Shown one piece after another: positions 49,736 to 62,484 of a stretch of 64,000 nucleotides of DNA. Made by a program: the position numbers and the translations under genes. Position 1 is the first letter of the stretch, and every line of letters begins with the position of its first letter. The notes under the pieces are model-generated. The model saw only the letters and a list, made by a program, of their open reading frames with translations. It was not told the origin of the DNA and ran no database searches. Origin of the DNA: Oreocharis arfaki (taxonomy: Eukaryota > Chordata > Aves > Passeriformes > Paramythiidae); NCBI GenBank assembly GCA_013398015.1, contig VZRR01007600.1, forward strand, positions 496,001 through 560,000, read 5' to 3'.

Positions 49736-52074
49736 ATAACATGCACAGGTTGCAGATCCTGACATCATGTCACGGGTTTCTCTGTGTTTTGTGTGTGTTT
49801 TGCTGCAGTACATTTGTTTTGTATTCAGTTGTATAGATGTTTCAAATATAAACACTTATGACTGAGCTATATTTAGCTTTTGCATGTGTTCTGTTGTAAG
49901 TCATCAGGTAACTGTTCTGCTAGCAGATAGGACAGGGAACAGACAGTAGGAGAAAAAGCTCTGAGTTTTTGTGTGAGGTAGGTAACTTATCACCTAATTT
50001 CCAAACTTTTATCATTCATTTGCCTGGAGATTGATAATATGTATATGATCTTCTCAGTTCTAAGTTTCTTTCCCCCCTCAAAGTTTCAAGTTAGTAAATC
50101 ATACTTAGTTTTGGTTTCAGTCCCTTTTGAAAATAATGTACAGAGAGGTGATGGCTGTGTCAGAATTGAGTAGTGATAAAAATGCTTATCCTACTTGCTT
50201 GGTTTTCTGTGTCGGCTTGAGAAATTCAGCTGTGGTGTGCTGGTTTTGTTTCTGACACTGCCTGCTCAGTACAGGCAGGTAGCCAGGGAGCTCAATTTCT
50301 ACAAAAAGCCAGGTCAAATACAAGCAGGCAAGTCTCTCAGAAGTAAGGTAATAATTATTTCTCCCACTGACTGGGTCTCATAATTTTCTCAGCCACCTTT
50401 CCGGACTCCCACGTCCGCACCATTGGTCTTGGAATAACACACATTTTTCTTGAATCATTCTATACTGGCAAAATTTGGAGCATTTAGCTATAATTTATTT
50501 TAGACACAAAAATGGTCCTTCATGCCGGAAGTGTGGTATGAAATTTACCATCTGTGCTGAGAGTGTTGAGAATATGGATTGACCTTTGGTTTGAAGGTCA
50601 TGTGGAAGCACAGTGGGTTTAGTGCCTCATATATTTCTCAAAAGCTGCAAGTACCCAGTTCTCAAATTTTCTTATGCAAATAGGAAAATGAATTGCAGTC
50701 TACTGCAAGGTTTGAAAGGGTGGTGCAGATTTACTGAAGGGTACAATAGCTCTTTGCTTGTTTGTGGTGTCACAAAAAGGAACGTGCATCAAATTCAAAT
50801 AGGTTTCCTACATAAATGAAAGAGAACTAGATATACTGCAAGGCAGCAGTACAGTGCAAGTGTCCAGGGTGTTCTACCTTTTGCTTTTGATATCTGGATA
50901 AGCAAGCAGAACCTTCAGGTTTGACAGGCACCCGTGCTGAACACTGTGTGAACTGAATATTTTAACACAATCATGGACAAATGAGCACAGGAGTGGTCCA
51001 GCACTTCTAAAGTTTCTCTTAAAGCTTTAAAAATTTCAGCTTTTAAGGCTGAAATTAATTCTATAATCTCTGATCACAAACTTTAGTGCAGGATTCCCCC
51101 AAAGCAGATGAAGATGTGTGCGAGGGGGAAGGTGAGAACACAGTCCTCTTCACTGGACTAGGTTGATTCTGGAGCTCCAGTTGATACACTCTGCATGTGA
51201 AGCCTTAATTTCACCGAAGGAAGTAAGCATGAGAGACATCAGGAAGAGCCTAACCCACAGCTCCAGCCAATCAGCTGAAAAGATCTCTTGCATGCCAGCC
51301 CTGATGGCAAATGAGTAACATTTGCTGCATCCTTGGCTGGACACAAGCAGAACCCCAGGTGACATAAAGAAGTGTCATTGCATCCAGGTCCCAAGTGTTT
51401 CTGCAAGACAATTGAGGAACATTTGAAAGAACATGTGGGTTTTTTGCTCTTTTTACTATTGTCCCTCCACCCCATGAGCAGTTTCTCTGAGAGATCTCCT
51501 GGTGCTGTATGCTGTCTGGGGAGAAGGATCACCCAGCTCTTCCCCCTCAGCACAATGCGGAGTGTTTCTGCCTTCAGATGGATTTTCGGGTGTAAGTTTC
51601 CATCTCCAGTTGCCTAGGAGCCCTGATGTTTTGTGAGATGCTGTTTACTGAGACCTCCAGTAAATTCTCTGTATTTTGTGGTTTAAACATGTTCCATGCC
51701 TAAGATTTGAAGGTGGGAAATTTCTTCTCCTGGCAATGGTGCTAGTCACAACTTAAGCCCTATTACTCTTTGGGACAAGTATGCAGGCCATACCTTGTGC
51801 ATTCTATCTCCAAATATGCTAGTGATAGATTTAAGCTTCTGTTTATCATTTGTTTCTTGGATCCCAGCAAACAGTGCAGGGAAATTTTTTATACTGCCTG
51901 AGGGCAGAAGAGGGAAATGGGTGATTTATCTAGGAGCTATAGGCCAAGGAACGATAAAGAGGGAGACATTCATGTTTCCAGTATCTACTATATAGCATAG
52001 AACTGAGGGTTACTTCATTTCTAGTGGTGGAAGAGAAGTGAAGACTATTTTAGCGGAAGAAATTGTAAGAATTT

Positions 52075-52114
52075 TTGTGTGAAACTATCTGCTCTTGTGT
52101 GAAATTATCTTCAG
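52075..52114. repeat. 20-bp imperfect tandem duplication
   Basis: Two units beginning TTGTGTGAAA lie exactly 20 bases apart. The first 16 positions match except for one C/T change, and the last four differ. Confidence 0.75.
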
Positions 52115-53471
52115 TAACAAACCATTATGTGTTTTGTATTATTAATATGAAATTTTAATTAAAATCTTCCAAGTCATAAGTGTTAATAGTCTAGAATAGT
52201 GTTGAAACGGCAGGTGCATTTCCAGCTCCAGGAGCATGGGTTGAAGGTGCTCATGCAGAACTGGAAGAAGACCAGGAATATAGGCAGGGGAATTAAAATA
52301 TTAATTAGTGCTTAATTAGTGGATAATGGATGGTTCTGCCTCCCATTACTGTGGCAGTTACCAACCCTTATAACAAAGTGTTTGGGTGTCAGTGAATCTG
52401 TTGAAATCGACGGAAAGCAGAAATCTGTGAAGGAGCTTAGGATGGGGCAGGCATTGGCTTTGCTGTATTTGTTGAGGCAAGAGGAGGTTTCTACACACAC
52501 AGAACATATTTCATCTTAGCTCTTCTCTACCTAGAGTAGCAGTAAATACTTGTTTGTTCCACAGTACAGGAGAATAAAATTAACTTTGATTTAAATAGCA
52601 TTGCCAGGAAGTATTTCAGTTTATTTTTATGCTGAGAGGCTATCATAACCCTACTTAAAAAGCAAGGGAAGGATATGAAATGTTGTCTTCTTGGAATAAA
52701 TATTTTCCCTCTGGTCTGGCAGAGTTTCTCCCTGTGAGCCGTCCTGCACACATTTCCATGATCAGTGTGTCAAGCAACATAAAAGAGAAAGTGAAGTGAG
52801 TGTGTGTTGCAGGCATGTATACTTGACCTTCACCTGCCATTCACAAAGTATTCTTTCTTCCCCTTCTTGCTTGTGTTTTCATAGGGTCTGAAAGGGTGTT
52901 CTTGAGAAAGGCAATGCTTTCCTCTGTTGTTGCTGCTGTAGTTCCACACTGTGTGTACACACATTGCTGTCACTTTCTCTCCAGGCTCTACCAATAATAT
53001 CAGTAAGTTACAGAGCAGAGGTCACAGTCACTAAGCGGTTTTAACCCCTTTGCAACTTCCAACTGGACAAAGGCGATGAGAAGTTCATCACCTATTTTTC
53101 ATAGGTGATGACAGAAATCAGCTAGAGCCAGCAGAATGAATATGGAGGCCCATATACAGGTGATCAGTGCAGGGAAATGCAGAGAGGAGATCACACCAGC
53201 CAGGTGGTGGAGCAGAGGTTGATTCTTTCCCAGATAAACTCAGCCGTCTGCAAGAGGACCAGGTCTATAACCAGATCTGTAACCAGAGGGAGCCTGACAG
53301 TTATTTCTGACCATATGGCCAAAAGGCAAGCTTTGTTTGTATACTGAATATTGCTGCCTCCAAATTGAGGTAGCTGCATCCAAACTATGTCTACTTGACA
53401 GTGACCCTGGCAAGAGTCCTAAACACTTCTGAACCCAGGCCACCGACACGTTGAAATTGATCCTGCATCCT

Positions 53472-53902
53472 TCATGGTCTCAGTGGAATAGTTTTAGGCA
53501 GCTGGACATAGACATTGAGATACAGACATGTTGTGGTTACTGCTAATGCCAGCCTGTGGAAGCACATCACAGTAGAAGCATCATTAATGTCTTCCAGGCC
53601 CTGTGCACCTACTCTGACCTCACTTTCCCCCCTCATCTCAGCAACAGACACCATCAAGAAGTACACGAAGCCATCTGTTGCCATCACAGCCTTAGTAAAC
53701 ACTGCAACAGAAGCTATGATATCATCATGCCTTACCCTAAGAGTCAGGGAATAGATCTGTTTTCTCTCCCTTTGTCCACGTTCCTGACACGTGCAACCTC
53801 GACCTCTCCTTACCTTGCTGTCTCCTATTTCTGTATTTTTGACAAGCATTTTGACTTGACTGGAGAAAAGATGCTAAGTAACATCCTGCCTTTGGGGTAA
53901 CC
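53472..53902. other. Block of overlapping frames, possible coding remnant
   Basis: A 125-codon - strand frame (53472-53849) and + strand frames of 79 (53515-53754) and 114 codons (53556-53900) share these bases. The - strand peptide reads as balanced hydrophobic/charged sequence, but I cannot link it to any family. No start context, splice site or tail supports a gene. Three-frame openness fits local base composition as well as it fits an old coding origin. Confidence 0.2.
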
Positions 53903-54171
53903 CTGAGCAAAATAGGGGTGCCTGATGGATTCCGTCTCATTTGGGAGATCAGTGCATCCGAGTGTGTTCCCTGTGCTCAGTGGGGACAGCATCTTGGAGG
54001 CATATCTGGTCACTCTTTGAAGTACTCTTCAGCAGGTGTTACTTCTTCTGCCATACTTACCGTAGGAGACTTCGTAAAGCTGCAGCGCAGCTCCTGCCCG
54101 GGGCATCCCTATCACAGGACTCAGGGTACATTTAGTGTAATTCCCCTTTCTCCATAAATTTTTATTTTCAG

Positions 54172-54257
54172 AGGTAGTGGCAGGAAATCGTTACAAATTA
54201 GTTCAGCAGTTAGACAATAAGAAGAGAAGTTGTTGTGAGCCAGGGAGGTTCTTTAAG
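54172..54257 (+). other. Candidate 86-bp exon by splice-like borders
   Basis: A TTTTTATTTTCAG acceptor-like run ends at 54171, and a donor-like AAG|GTAGA follows at 54257/54258. Between them one frame is open and gives a basic peptide with Tyr, Lys and a Cys-Cys pair. Isolated acceptor/donor pairs around an open 86-bp stretch are frequent by chance in vertebrate DNA, and no partner exon was recognised. Confidence 0.1.
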
Positions 54258-54774
54258 GTAGAAAATAATTCAGTTGATTCAGTGAAATTAGTAATTAATA
54301 TTTTAATCTTTTTGCTAGAAAAATACTGTCATGTTCAATGGAAAATTATGCGTATTAAAATCACTCAGAAAAAAAGAATGTTAATTTTCCATGATGCTTT
54401 CACCTGCAAGCAATGTTTAATTTTTCACAGGCAGATGAAAAGTTTGAGGGGCTTAGGTTAAAGGATTTTCCATGAAATCCTCAGAAATTAGGAGTGAGTA
54501 TTTCCTTAATCTCCTTTCAACAAATGAGAGCAAATAAGCAAACGCCCAACACAACCAAACTTTCTGACAGAAAACTTTGGTGGTTGTCAGTCCCATATCA
54601 AAGATTCATTAAAGCAACTGAATCAAATCATCAGTAGTGATATCACCTACAAATCTTACCATTTTTAAAACCTTTGATGATTACAGACAAAACCCCAGAC
54701 ATTTCATCATTATGGGCAATGTTGTCTTAATGAAGTTGGATCTTTCCTCATTTCTTCTATTCTCTTTACTTCCC

Positions 54775-54795
54775 TGTTTCTTGTTTCTTGTTTCT
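54775..54795. repeat. (TGTTTCT)3 tandem repeat
   Basis: Three perfect 7-bp units inside a longer pyrimidine-rich tract (about 54740-54830). Confidence 0.85.
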
Positions 54796-56318
54796 TCTCC
54801 TGTCACCCCTGCATTTCCTCTGCTGCAGCACAGTTTACTCCCTCCCTAAAATAGATTTCAACAGAAACATCTTGTTATCCCTTAGAAAAAGAGTTATATG
54901 CAAGTTGTATGCAAGAGATTCTTTTCTCTCAGATCCACTGTTACACTGTTATATCTCCAGATTTATTTTATAAGGTAGCCCTCATGTCTGAATAGGATAT
55001 ATTCTCATACCTACAAAATCTATGTGGTTTTTATTTTTAAAATAAAGCTTGAATTCTGAAAAATGCGCAGTGCAAGCAGGACAGATTTCACTTACTTACA
55101 TGTGACATTTGAGTTAATGTATTAGACACAAGAAAAGAATTGGGACACTATAGTTCTAAATTTGTCCCAGTCCCCAAAATGTTAGGCATGTGTCATTCTG
55201 GCAAATAGTTCACATCTCTAAGAGATTCATCTCTAAAAAAGTGTTTCATCTCTACAGTGCTTCTTAGCTACTGCATGGTGTTGGTTTAGAAAATAAACAG
55301 CATTTATGTAGGGGCTGGGTACCAGAGCTCCTAACTTGGGAAAGCATCTCTGTTCTACAGGAGCATTTAGACACCTGCACCACTGCTGTATTGGTTCAGT
55401 GCACAAATGGTAAGTAAGAGATAGCAATTCAAAACTCTTGGTTTATTCTATATATTCTTCTGCAAAGTGCAAGAGGCCTCTCCTGTGTCTGCGATGCACA
55501 TACAAGTTGCTCCAAGTCTTTGTATAGTGGGGGTTTTTTTGATTTGTTTTTTTGGTTACAAACCCAGAAAGATAAGAAATCTATGAGAAAGAAGCAAAGA
55601 GAAAATGCTGCATTCATCTCTTTTAAGGGCTGTAAACACTTATTAATTTTGTTTGAGGAAATTAATTTCCTTGAGTTCTCATAAAAACCATTTGGATATC
55701 ACAGTGTCGTAAGGAAATCTGCAATGTTCCTTAGCAGACGTTAGACAGCACATACAGCTCAGACTGCCTAGCTTTGTATCTCGTGCAATCACCTGTAACA
55801 CCAAGCTTCTTTCTGTATCCACAGATCCCAATGCATTTAGGAAAAAATTCAATTCAAATTCTTGGAAGTGAAGCAAAGTCACTAAGACTTTAGCTTCTAT
55901 TAAATCCCATTTTGTTCCTTCCTACTGCCCTGTGTACCTGCTTGTTTCACAGTACTGTGCAACATGCTCAACAGCTCCTTGGCAATTGTCTTATCATTTG
56001 GTTCCAGAAAATGTAAAGAGATCTCTATAGTCCAACATAATTTTTATCTAGCTTTCCTCCTACTACAGAAGAAATATGTCATTCTGCAGATAAACTAAAT
56101 CCTTTCAGAAAAAACCTTTTGCTGCTAAGTGAACCTGGTAATGGGAGAGAGAATTTTCTTCTTTGTGTAGAGAAATCAGGCAAGATTTTTGCATTATGCA
56201 GTTTAAGATCAAAGTTCTTGCATATGAACTAAAAGCTGTGAACACAAAAGTACATACTGATGCTGTGGAAGCCTGTATTGCTTAATTAATCTACAAGCCA
56301 ATACTAATTTGGCTCTCT

Positions 56319-56340
56319 ATCTACAGTACATCTACAGTAC
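56319..56340. repeat. Exact 11-bp tandem duplication
   Basis: ATCTACAGTAC occurs twice in a row with no mismatch, which suggests recent replication slippage. Confidence 0.85.
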
Positions 56341-59300
56341 AACCATAGAAGCTAAAATTTATGAAGGCTAAGCTAGTCCTTACTGCACTTTTTGAATTTA
56401 TCTAGAATTCTTCCCCTCTGATTTTAATAGGAACCTTATTAAGGTTATCAGGCAGGTAAGGATGTTTTAATGTGGTGCAGAGTAATTCTGTTCAAGCACA
56501 TGCATCATCATCATCCAGAGAAGCAAGAAAGAGCAGACCAAATCTTAATGATCCCTCTGAATACCTGTTCAGGCAGATCTGTCACTTTGTTAGTTATAAC
56601 CAGTACTCTCCAAAGCATCTATGGAAGGGTGTGAAGCAGTCACTCCAAAGGACACATTAAAAAATGCATTCTTCTGCAAACTGATAGTTGCTAAGAATTT
56701 CTACTGAGGCTAGTTCATGTCAGCTTTTAAGATAAAAATTTTTTAATGCACATTGCTACTCATATTTAAATTATTAAATGGCATTTTTAACATCACACTG
56801 CAGCTATTAAAGGGAGTTCTCCAACCTAAAAGCTGTACTGTGTTTTGGCAAACTCATCTGGGATGTTGCAGTCTAAATGATACCACTGAGATGAAGAATT
56901 AGTGCCATCTTAGGTGTCTGGCTCATCTTGATGCTCTGTAGGTATCCTCTCTTCTTTTCTTGCCTTCCTTGTAGAAACCTCTTGAGCAAAGAGAAGTTGT
57001 TAGCTCTGGAGTCTCTATAACTTTTCTTCTCACATGGGAGAAAATGGGATTGGAAATCTTGTATTGGCTCTTCTTCTAGTGAGTGGGCCAGAGCAGACCT
57101 CTGTACAATCTTCTGATTCCTGTTGGTGAGGTGTTTTCTGGTTCCATAACCTGGAAATGTTTGCAATGCACAAGGTGATAATGAAGTAGCTGAAAGGGAG
57201 GCTCTATTAAAAGGGCACTACACTAAGTCACACTCCAGCAGCAGCTCTATCCCTACAAGGGCTGAAGAGATTGCACTGCTCAGGAACTGAAAATGGCAGC
57301 TCATCTCATCTACTCATCTTAATAACTTCAAGGAATTAATAAATAACATTAGTACAAATCAACATGAATATTACCCAGAAATACATTGAAATGTTAATAA
57401 AAAATACTACTTTAATAGAGAGTTTAATTACTTTTCTAGAAATAGGCAAATCATGAATAGGTGTGCTTGTGGCAACTGTAGGGATTCACTTGTCCCCACA
57501 CATAGCAGACTCAACCTCCTGGGGAACATCAGGTCATCTGTCTTTAACTGGATCTCCCTCCTACTGGTGGTGGTGGTGACACTGGTAGTGACAGAAACAG
57601 AAGAAGGATATTGCCTTGTTCAAAACTAGGACAAGCATTTCCTGGAGTTCACTTGGGACAGTAAGATAATGATGACCCATACTGTTGAAGGTGAAAGAAT
57701 TTAGGCAAAATCATGATTGTTAAAAGTAGGGGCATAGGTGTTTCAAATATACTATAAGACTTTCTTGCTACATTGTAGACAGAGGACCAGAAGGACTGAA
57801 ATACAGCAACAGCAGCCAATTAAAACACAAAGTCCATAATATTGAAGAACCTACTTCCATACAGAGTACCCAAGCTCTGAACTACCTAAGAATTTAAGCA
57901 CAACTGTGACTTTGGATCACATATTTTGCTGCCATTCCTGTGGTTGTAATATCATTAAATGAACTACTGCAATGTTGGAAGGCTTGTTCTGGACGTTGCT
58001 GTTGTATTTGTACCTGTACTACATCCTACCTCATACATTCTCTCCTGGTAATTCCCATGGCTTCCTTAGATGAAATATGTAGCACAGTGTTTTCCATACC
58101 AGTTAGAAAAGATTCAAAGACAATCATAACCAGTATGAAATAGTGCCATTTACTTTTCAGTAAATGATATAGGCATTCAGGAAAGACCACTGGAAGCAAA
58201 CACTAATGGAAGCCTTCCATAACAATCAGTTCTATGACGATTTCATGTTTAGTTCTGGAGAAATGTAAAGAAAAGCTTTTTCTTCTTTCCTTTTGAAAAG
58301 GTTCATATATAAACACTCTTAAAAGTCTAAGAAAGCTTCAGAAAAACTCTATGTATTGGATTCTAGCTGTAGAACTCTCTTCCAAATTTTCTTTACTCCT
58401 CTGCTGTGAGTGTGATCTGGATTGAGCTACTCTACTGCAATCATCTCTGTTCATCCCTGGGTAGCTGACAGAAAATTAAAATATAAAACGTATTTTCTCT
58501 AGTCCAAAAAAGCCATTTCACACGGTTTACTAATCCTGCTATTAGCAAGTCCAGCATAAGCAATGTAATGGCAAAACTTACCCAGAAACCATTAAAAATG
58601 TTTATTCACTAGACATAAACCGATGTACTTTGGCTTATAGCTTAGTTATATCTCATGGAAATGCTTTTCCTCTCATGTCATGCTAGCCAGTTTGTTAGTA
58701 CCTCCTATCCCCTAAAATTTATGGCTTTATTATCCTTCTTCATCTTACAAGCACGCAAGTTTTCCTCTGGTCATAAAAGGAACGAGTAAAATGTTATATG
58801 ACATAGAGCTGCTAAATGTGATAAGGGAAGTGTAAAGAGAGTCTGCTTAAAACTGCTGGGTAGAGAACCTGTTTGGAGTGAAAATGACAAACCGTACTAG
58901 ATTAAAGTGTAAAGCAAGAATACCTCAAGGGGCCCTGAAGCTGCAGTAATTAATATCACTAAGTTCTCCCTGTCTAAGTACTTGCCATGATACAATTTAT
59001 GCAACAGCAGCTTGGATACCTACACAAAAGTCAGGCCATATTTGTTCTAGGACTGCTAACTATCAGTCTGTACCCACATGTGTTTAAAAAACCCGACAAT
59101 GAAATCAGCAGCCAGGATACTCTGTGAACCATCTAAATATCATTGATCATTCCCTCTTTTTCTCCTTTCTTCTATTGATCTTCTTCAACCCCTCAAATCT
59201 ACCTCATCAGTGTGTGAAACTAAGGTTGGGGCACTGGGGCATCTCTTGGCCATGCCTCAGACACAGAGCTGCTGTTCATCATGCTGTCTGGATTCTCCCT

Positions 59301-61476
59301 TCACATGCTCACACGATACCTTACAGAGACCTCCAAAATCAACCTACCTCCCTGACCTGTGTTTCAGCTTTCTTTTTTCTGACTGTTAATGTCTGATTCT
59401 TCTCAGCCTTCCTCAATATCACTCTTTATTTTGCTTTCTCTCTGGAGAGGCCTGGAAGGACAAGAGCCTGTGCTGTCAGCACTGCCAGCTTGTTTCTGGC
59501 TCAGATAGGGACAGGAGACATGGTAAGAGAAGACACACTGGAAACAGGTAGGGAATATGCTCTTTATTTCTTCTTAATGTTGAACATGTTGCAGGCCACA
59601 GCTCAGGTAAAAGAGAGCAAGACATCTGCAGCCTTCGATGTCCTTAAATTGGCATTCTAATATAAAAGCTTTTTGGTTAAAATATTTTTAGGCAGTTTTC
59701 ATCCAAATAGGATTGGGTTTTACATGGAGAGAAAAGTCTCACAGAGGATAGCTCTGTAGAAACTGGAAAGATGAATGTGCATAAGCATCTATAAGACTAA
59801 CTGGCACTTGTACCTTCTCCAGCCTGATAAAAACTGGATCTTATTTCTCAGGAATGCAGTGGGAAAATAACTGTGATGATAGCACCCTTAACTACCAAGC
59901 TGGTGAGAATGCAGCTGCCACAATTTTTTCAGTACAAATTATTTGAGAGGTGGCATCAGTATTCTGCATCAACCACCAATATTGCATATTTGCAGGCTCT
60001 TCAAAATGATCACCATGAGAAAGACGACATACATACAGCTTCAAAACTAATTAATTTTAAACTGCTTTAGAACATGTTTCCTAATGATAGCTACTAAAAT
60101 AAATTTTGTCATAAACAGAAGCATTATTACCTTTATTCCATAAATGCTAAGTGGCTTTTTCTTTCAATTAGAATTATGAACCAGTAATGCTCTGCAAGTG
60201 TATTCTCAAACACAATATGCTTTCGGTTCTTGGCATAGTTCTGGGATAATTCGAGCAATTTTGGGCAATGATTAACCTTTATACCAATTCACAATTTTCT
60301 AGAATCAGTCGATAGTGCAACTGTCAGTTGCAGCTAAATCCCTCAGAAAAATTGTTATGCATAAATTTTCTGTATACCTTCCTACTACTTTAAGTACCTG
60401 AACAGAACCTTTACTGGTACTATAATTTTTTAAAGAGAGTTGCATCTCACTATGTCAAGTACTTTCTGAGAAGGTATCACAGAAATAACCCTTAAACTTC
60501 TTTTCAGTTTGTTAATACTGATTACTTTTGCCACCAAACTTTATGAAGTATTTTCCTTTGGCTTGGCATAGTGTATGTTGACAAGGAGAGAATGCAAGAG
60601 TCATTATTAAATTGCCTTAGATAAATCAAAACTTGTAAAACGCATAAAGAAGATAGATGTTAACACAGTGATAGAAACAGCAGGTCTACTGGGTTTGTGC
60701 GACAAAGTTTCGGTAAGGGGGGACGGGAAGTACAGCCTTTGTGGGAAGCTGCCAGAAGCTTCCCTGTGTCCAACAGAGCCAGTGCCAGGTGGTTCCAAAA
60801 CAGACCTGCTGCTGGCCATGGCCAAGCCGATCAGCAGCTGTTGGTAGTGCCTCTGGGATAATGTGTTAAGAAGTGGGGAAAAGCCCCACTGGAACAGCAG
60901 CTAGAGATGGGAATGAAAATATGTAACAAACAAATCTGCAGACACCAAGGTCAGTGGGAAAGGAGGTGCTCCAAGTGCTGGAGCTGAAATTTCCCTGCAG
61001 CCTTTGGTGAAGGCTGTGGTGAGACAGGTTGTCCCCTTGCAGCCCATAGAGGTCCATGATGGAGCAGAGATCCACCTGCAGCCTGTGGAAGACCCCACTC
61101 CGAAGCAGTGAATGGCTGGTGAACCCTTAGGAAGCCCATGCTGGAGCAGATTTGCTGGCAGGACTTGTGACCCCAAGGGGAACCCATCCTGGAGCACTGT
61201 TCCTGAAGAACTGCATACCGTGTAAAGGGACCTACACTGGAGTAATTCCTGAACTGCAGCCCCTGGGAAGGACTCACATTGGAGGAGCTTATGGAGAACT
61301 GTCTCCCATGGGAGTGTCCCCACACTGGAGCATGGGAAGAGTGTGAGGAGTCCTGCCCTCAAGGAGGAAGGAGTGGCAGGGGTGTGCGATGGACTGCAGC
61401 CCTCTTTCCCCATCCCCCTGTGCCTCTGGTGGAAAAGAGGTAGAGAACTCTATAGCGAAGTTAAACCTGAGAAGAA

Positions 61477-61495
61477 GGGCAGGGTGGGGGGAGGG
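61477..61495 (+). other. Putative G-quadruplex motif in LTR copy 2
   Basis: Runs of GGG, GGG, GGGGGG and GGG are separated by loops of 2, 1 and 1 bases. It stands at the same alignment position as 2254-2272 in the first copy, 57 bases upstream of ATTAAA (61552). The very short loops favour a stable parallel fold in principle. Confidence 0.65.
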
Positions 61496-61551
61496 TGTTT
61501 TTATGATTTGGCTTTGTTTCTCATTATCCTGCTGTGATCTGATTGGAAGTA

Positions 61552-61557
61552 ATTAAA
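61552..61557 (+). terminator. ATTAAA polyadenylation-type signal of LTR copy 2
   Basis: The hexamer is conserved with copy 1 (2329-2334) and followed by the same CAAGTTGAGTCT-type block. The function is inferred from its position in the LTR. Confidence 0.4.
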
Positions 61558-61738
61558 TTTCCTCAAGTTGAGTCTATGTTGCCTGGGATGGTAACAGGTG
61601 AGTGATCTCTCCCTGTCCTTATCTTGACCCACCACTTTTCCTTATATTTTTCTGTCTGTTGTCCAGCTGAGGAGGGGAGTGATGGAATGGCTTTGGTGGA
61701 CACCTGACATCCAGCCAGCATCAGCCCGCCACAGCAGG

Positions 61739-62479
61739 TTACAACAGAATGAAATTCTAGATAGGAGTAATTTAGAAGCTGGTTCAAGGAAAAAAGAACC
61801 TTTTACATCTCTGAAGTAAGAGAACTGAGAGGTAAAACTACTGATTATATGCCCAAAGCAAAAACATTGAAGCAATATCTTCAGAAGTCCAAAATGCATA
61901 TTAAGTCTCTTTCAGGTCTGGAAAGTCTGAGATGACACAATTTCACTAGGTAAGTATAATGTGAGGAAACTCAGTTCTAAGTTGTTTTTTTTATTATTTA
62001 TTTATTCTGCTAATGACAACATTGAATGATTCTATGGATTTATGCTCTACTGACTTTAATCCTTCAGATTTAGTGAGAGATCTGCTGGCTGAGGTTCTAG
62101 TAAAACTGTCTCACATGGATTTTTATTGTGCCTTGGACATGCTGCAAGTCTGATCAATGTGACTCAATGGGGAAAGGCAGGAGCTTTCACCATGTTGTTT
62201 TGGTATGGTCCTTCCACAAGGCTATAAACACACAAAGGCCAATCAAGCCTTCAAATGCCCATTTCCCTCCCACTGCCTTGAAATCCAGACAAGCTGCTAT
62301 GCTAACATTTCTTCAGGGGAATGGTGGAACTCTGCGTCCTGAATGCCCTGACTGCAGCCAACCAGATCAACAAAGGATGCAAGGAAAGAGGCAAAAGGAA
62401 AAGGGCAACATGCTTCCTCTTCTGGTGACATTTAACTGCACAAGTTCCTCTCCAATAGTACCTGAATACCACAGTCAAC
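61739..62479. other. Unassigned spacer between two solo LTRs
   Basis: About 740 bp with no viral internal sequence recognised. This argues that the LTRs on either side are separate insertions and not the two ends of one provirus. They also belong to different families. Confidence 0.6.
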
Positions 62480-62484
62480 CTCCA

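Larger units (their letters stand above)
49736..60679. other. Long unassigned AT-rich stretch
   Basis: About 10.9 kb with no named gene or element. Local patterns include a 20-bp imperfect tandem duplication (52075-52114), a 7-bp triple repeat (54775-54795), an exact 11-bp tandem duplication (56319-56340) and a short TGG run near 57565. A GC-richer part at 53170-54160 has overlapping frames of up to 125 codons on both strands. Confidence 0.5.
60685..61733 (+). mobile_element. Solo LTR, ERVL-like, family A (copy 2)
   Basis: A complete solo LTR of 1049 bp. It is bordered by a perfect 5-bp target-site duplication, gcagg, at 60680-60684 and 61734-61738. The 3' edge ends CCGCCACA as expected. The 5' edge reads TC instead of the canonical TG, a point change. 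It aligns with 1528-2526 throughout. An internal array of GCAGCC-type units recurs at about 60997, 61039 and 61078 (roughly 40-bp spacing), followed by repeated CTGGAGCA units. ATTAAA lies at 61552-61557 and a G-quadruplex motif at 61477-61495. A 170-codon antisense frame (60901-61413) lies inside and is only a by-product of the GC-rich array. No gag, pol or env remnant flanks it. Confidence 0.92.

Noticed and set aside
60901..61413. 170-codon - strand frame plus a 124-codon companion
   Set aside because: Both lie wholly inside the family A solo LTR, antisense to it, and reflect its GC-rich internal array.
1528..61733. The two family A LTRs as the ends of one giant provirus
   Set aside because: Each has its own flanking 5-bp duplication, the copies differ strongly, and the 58 kb between them has no retroviral genes.
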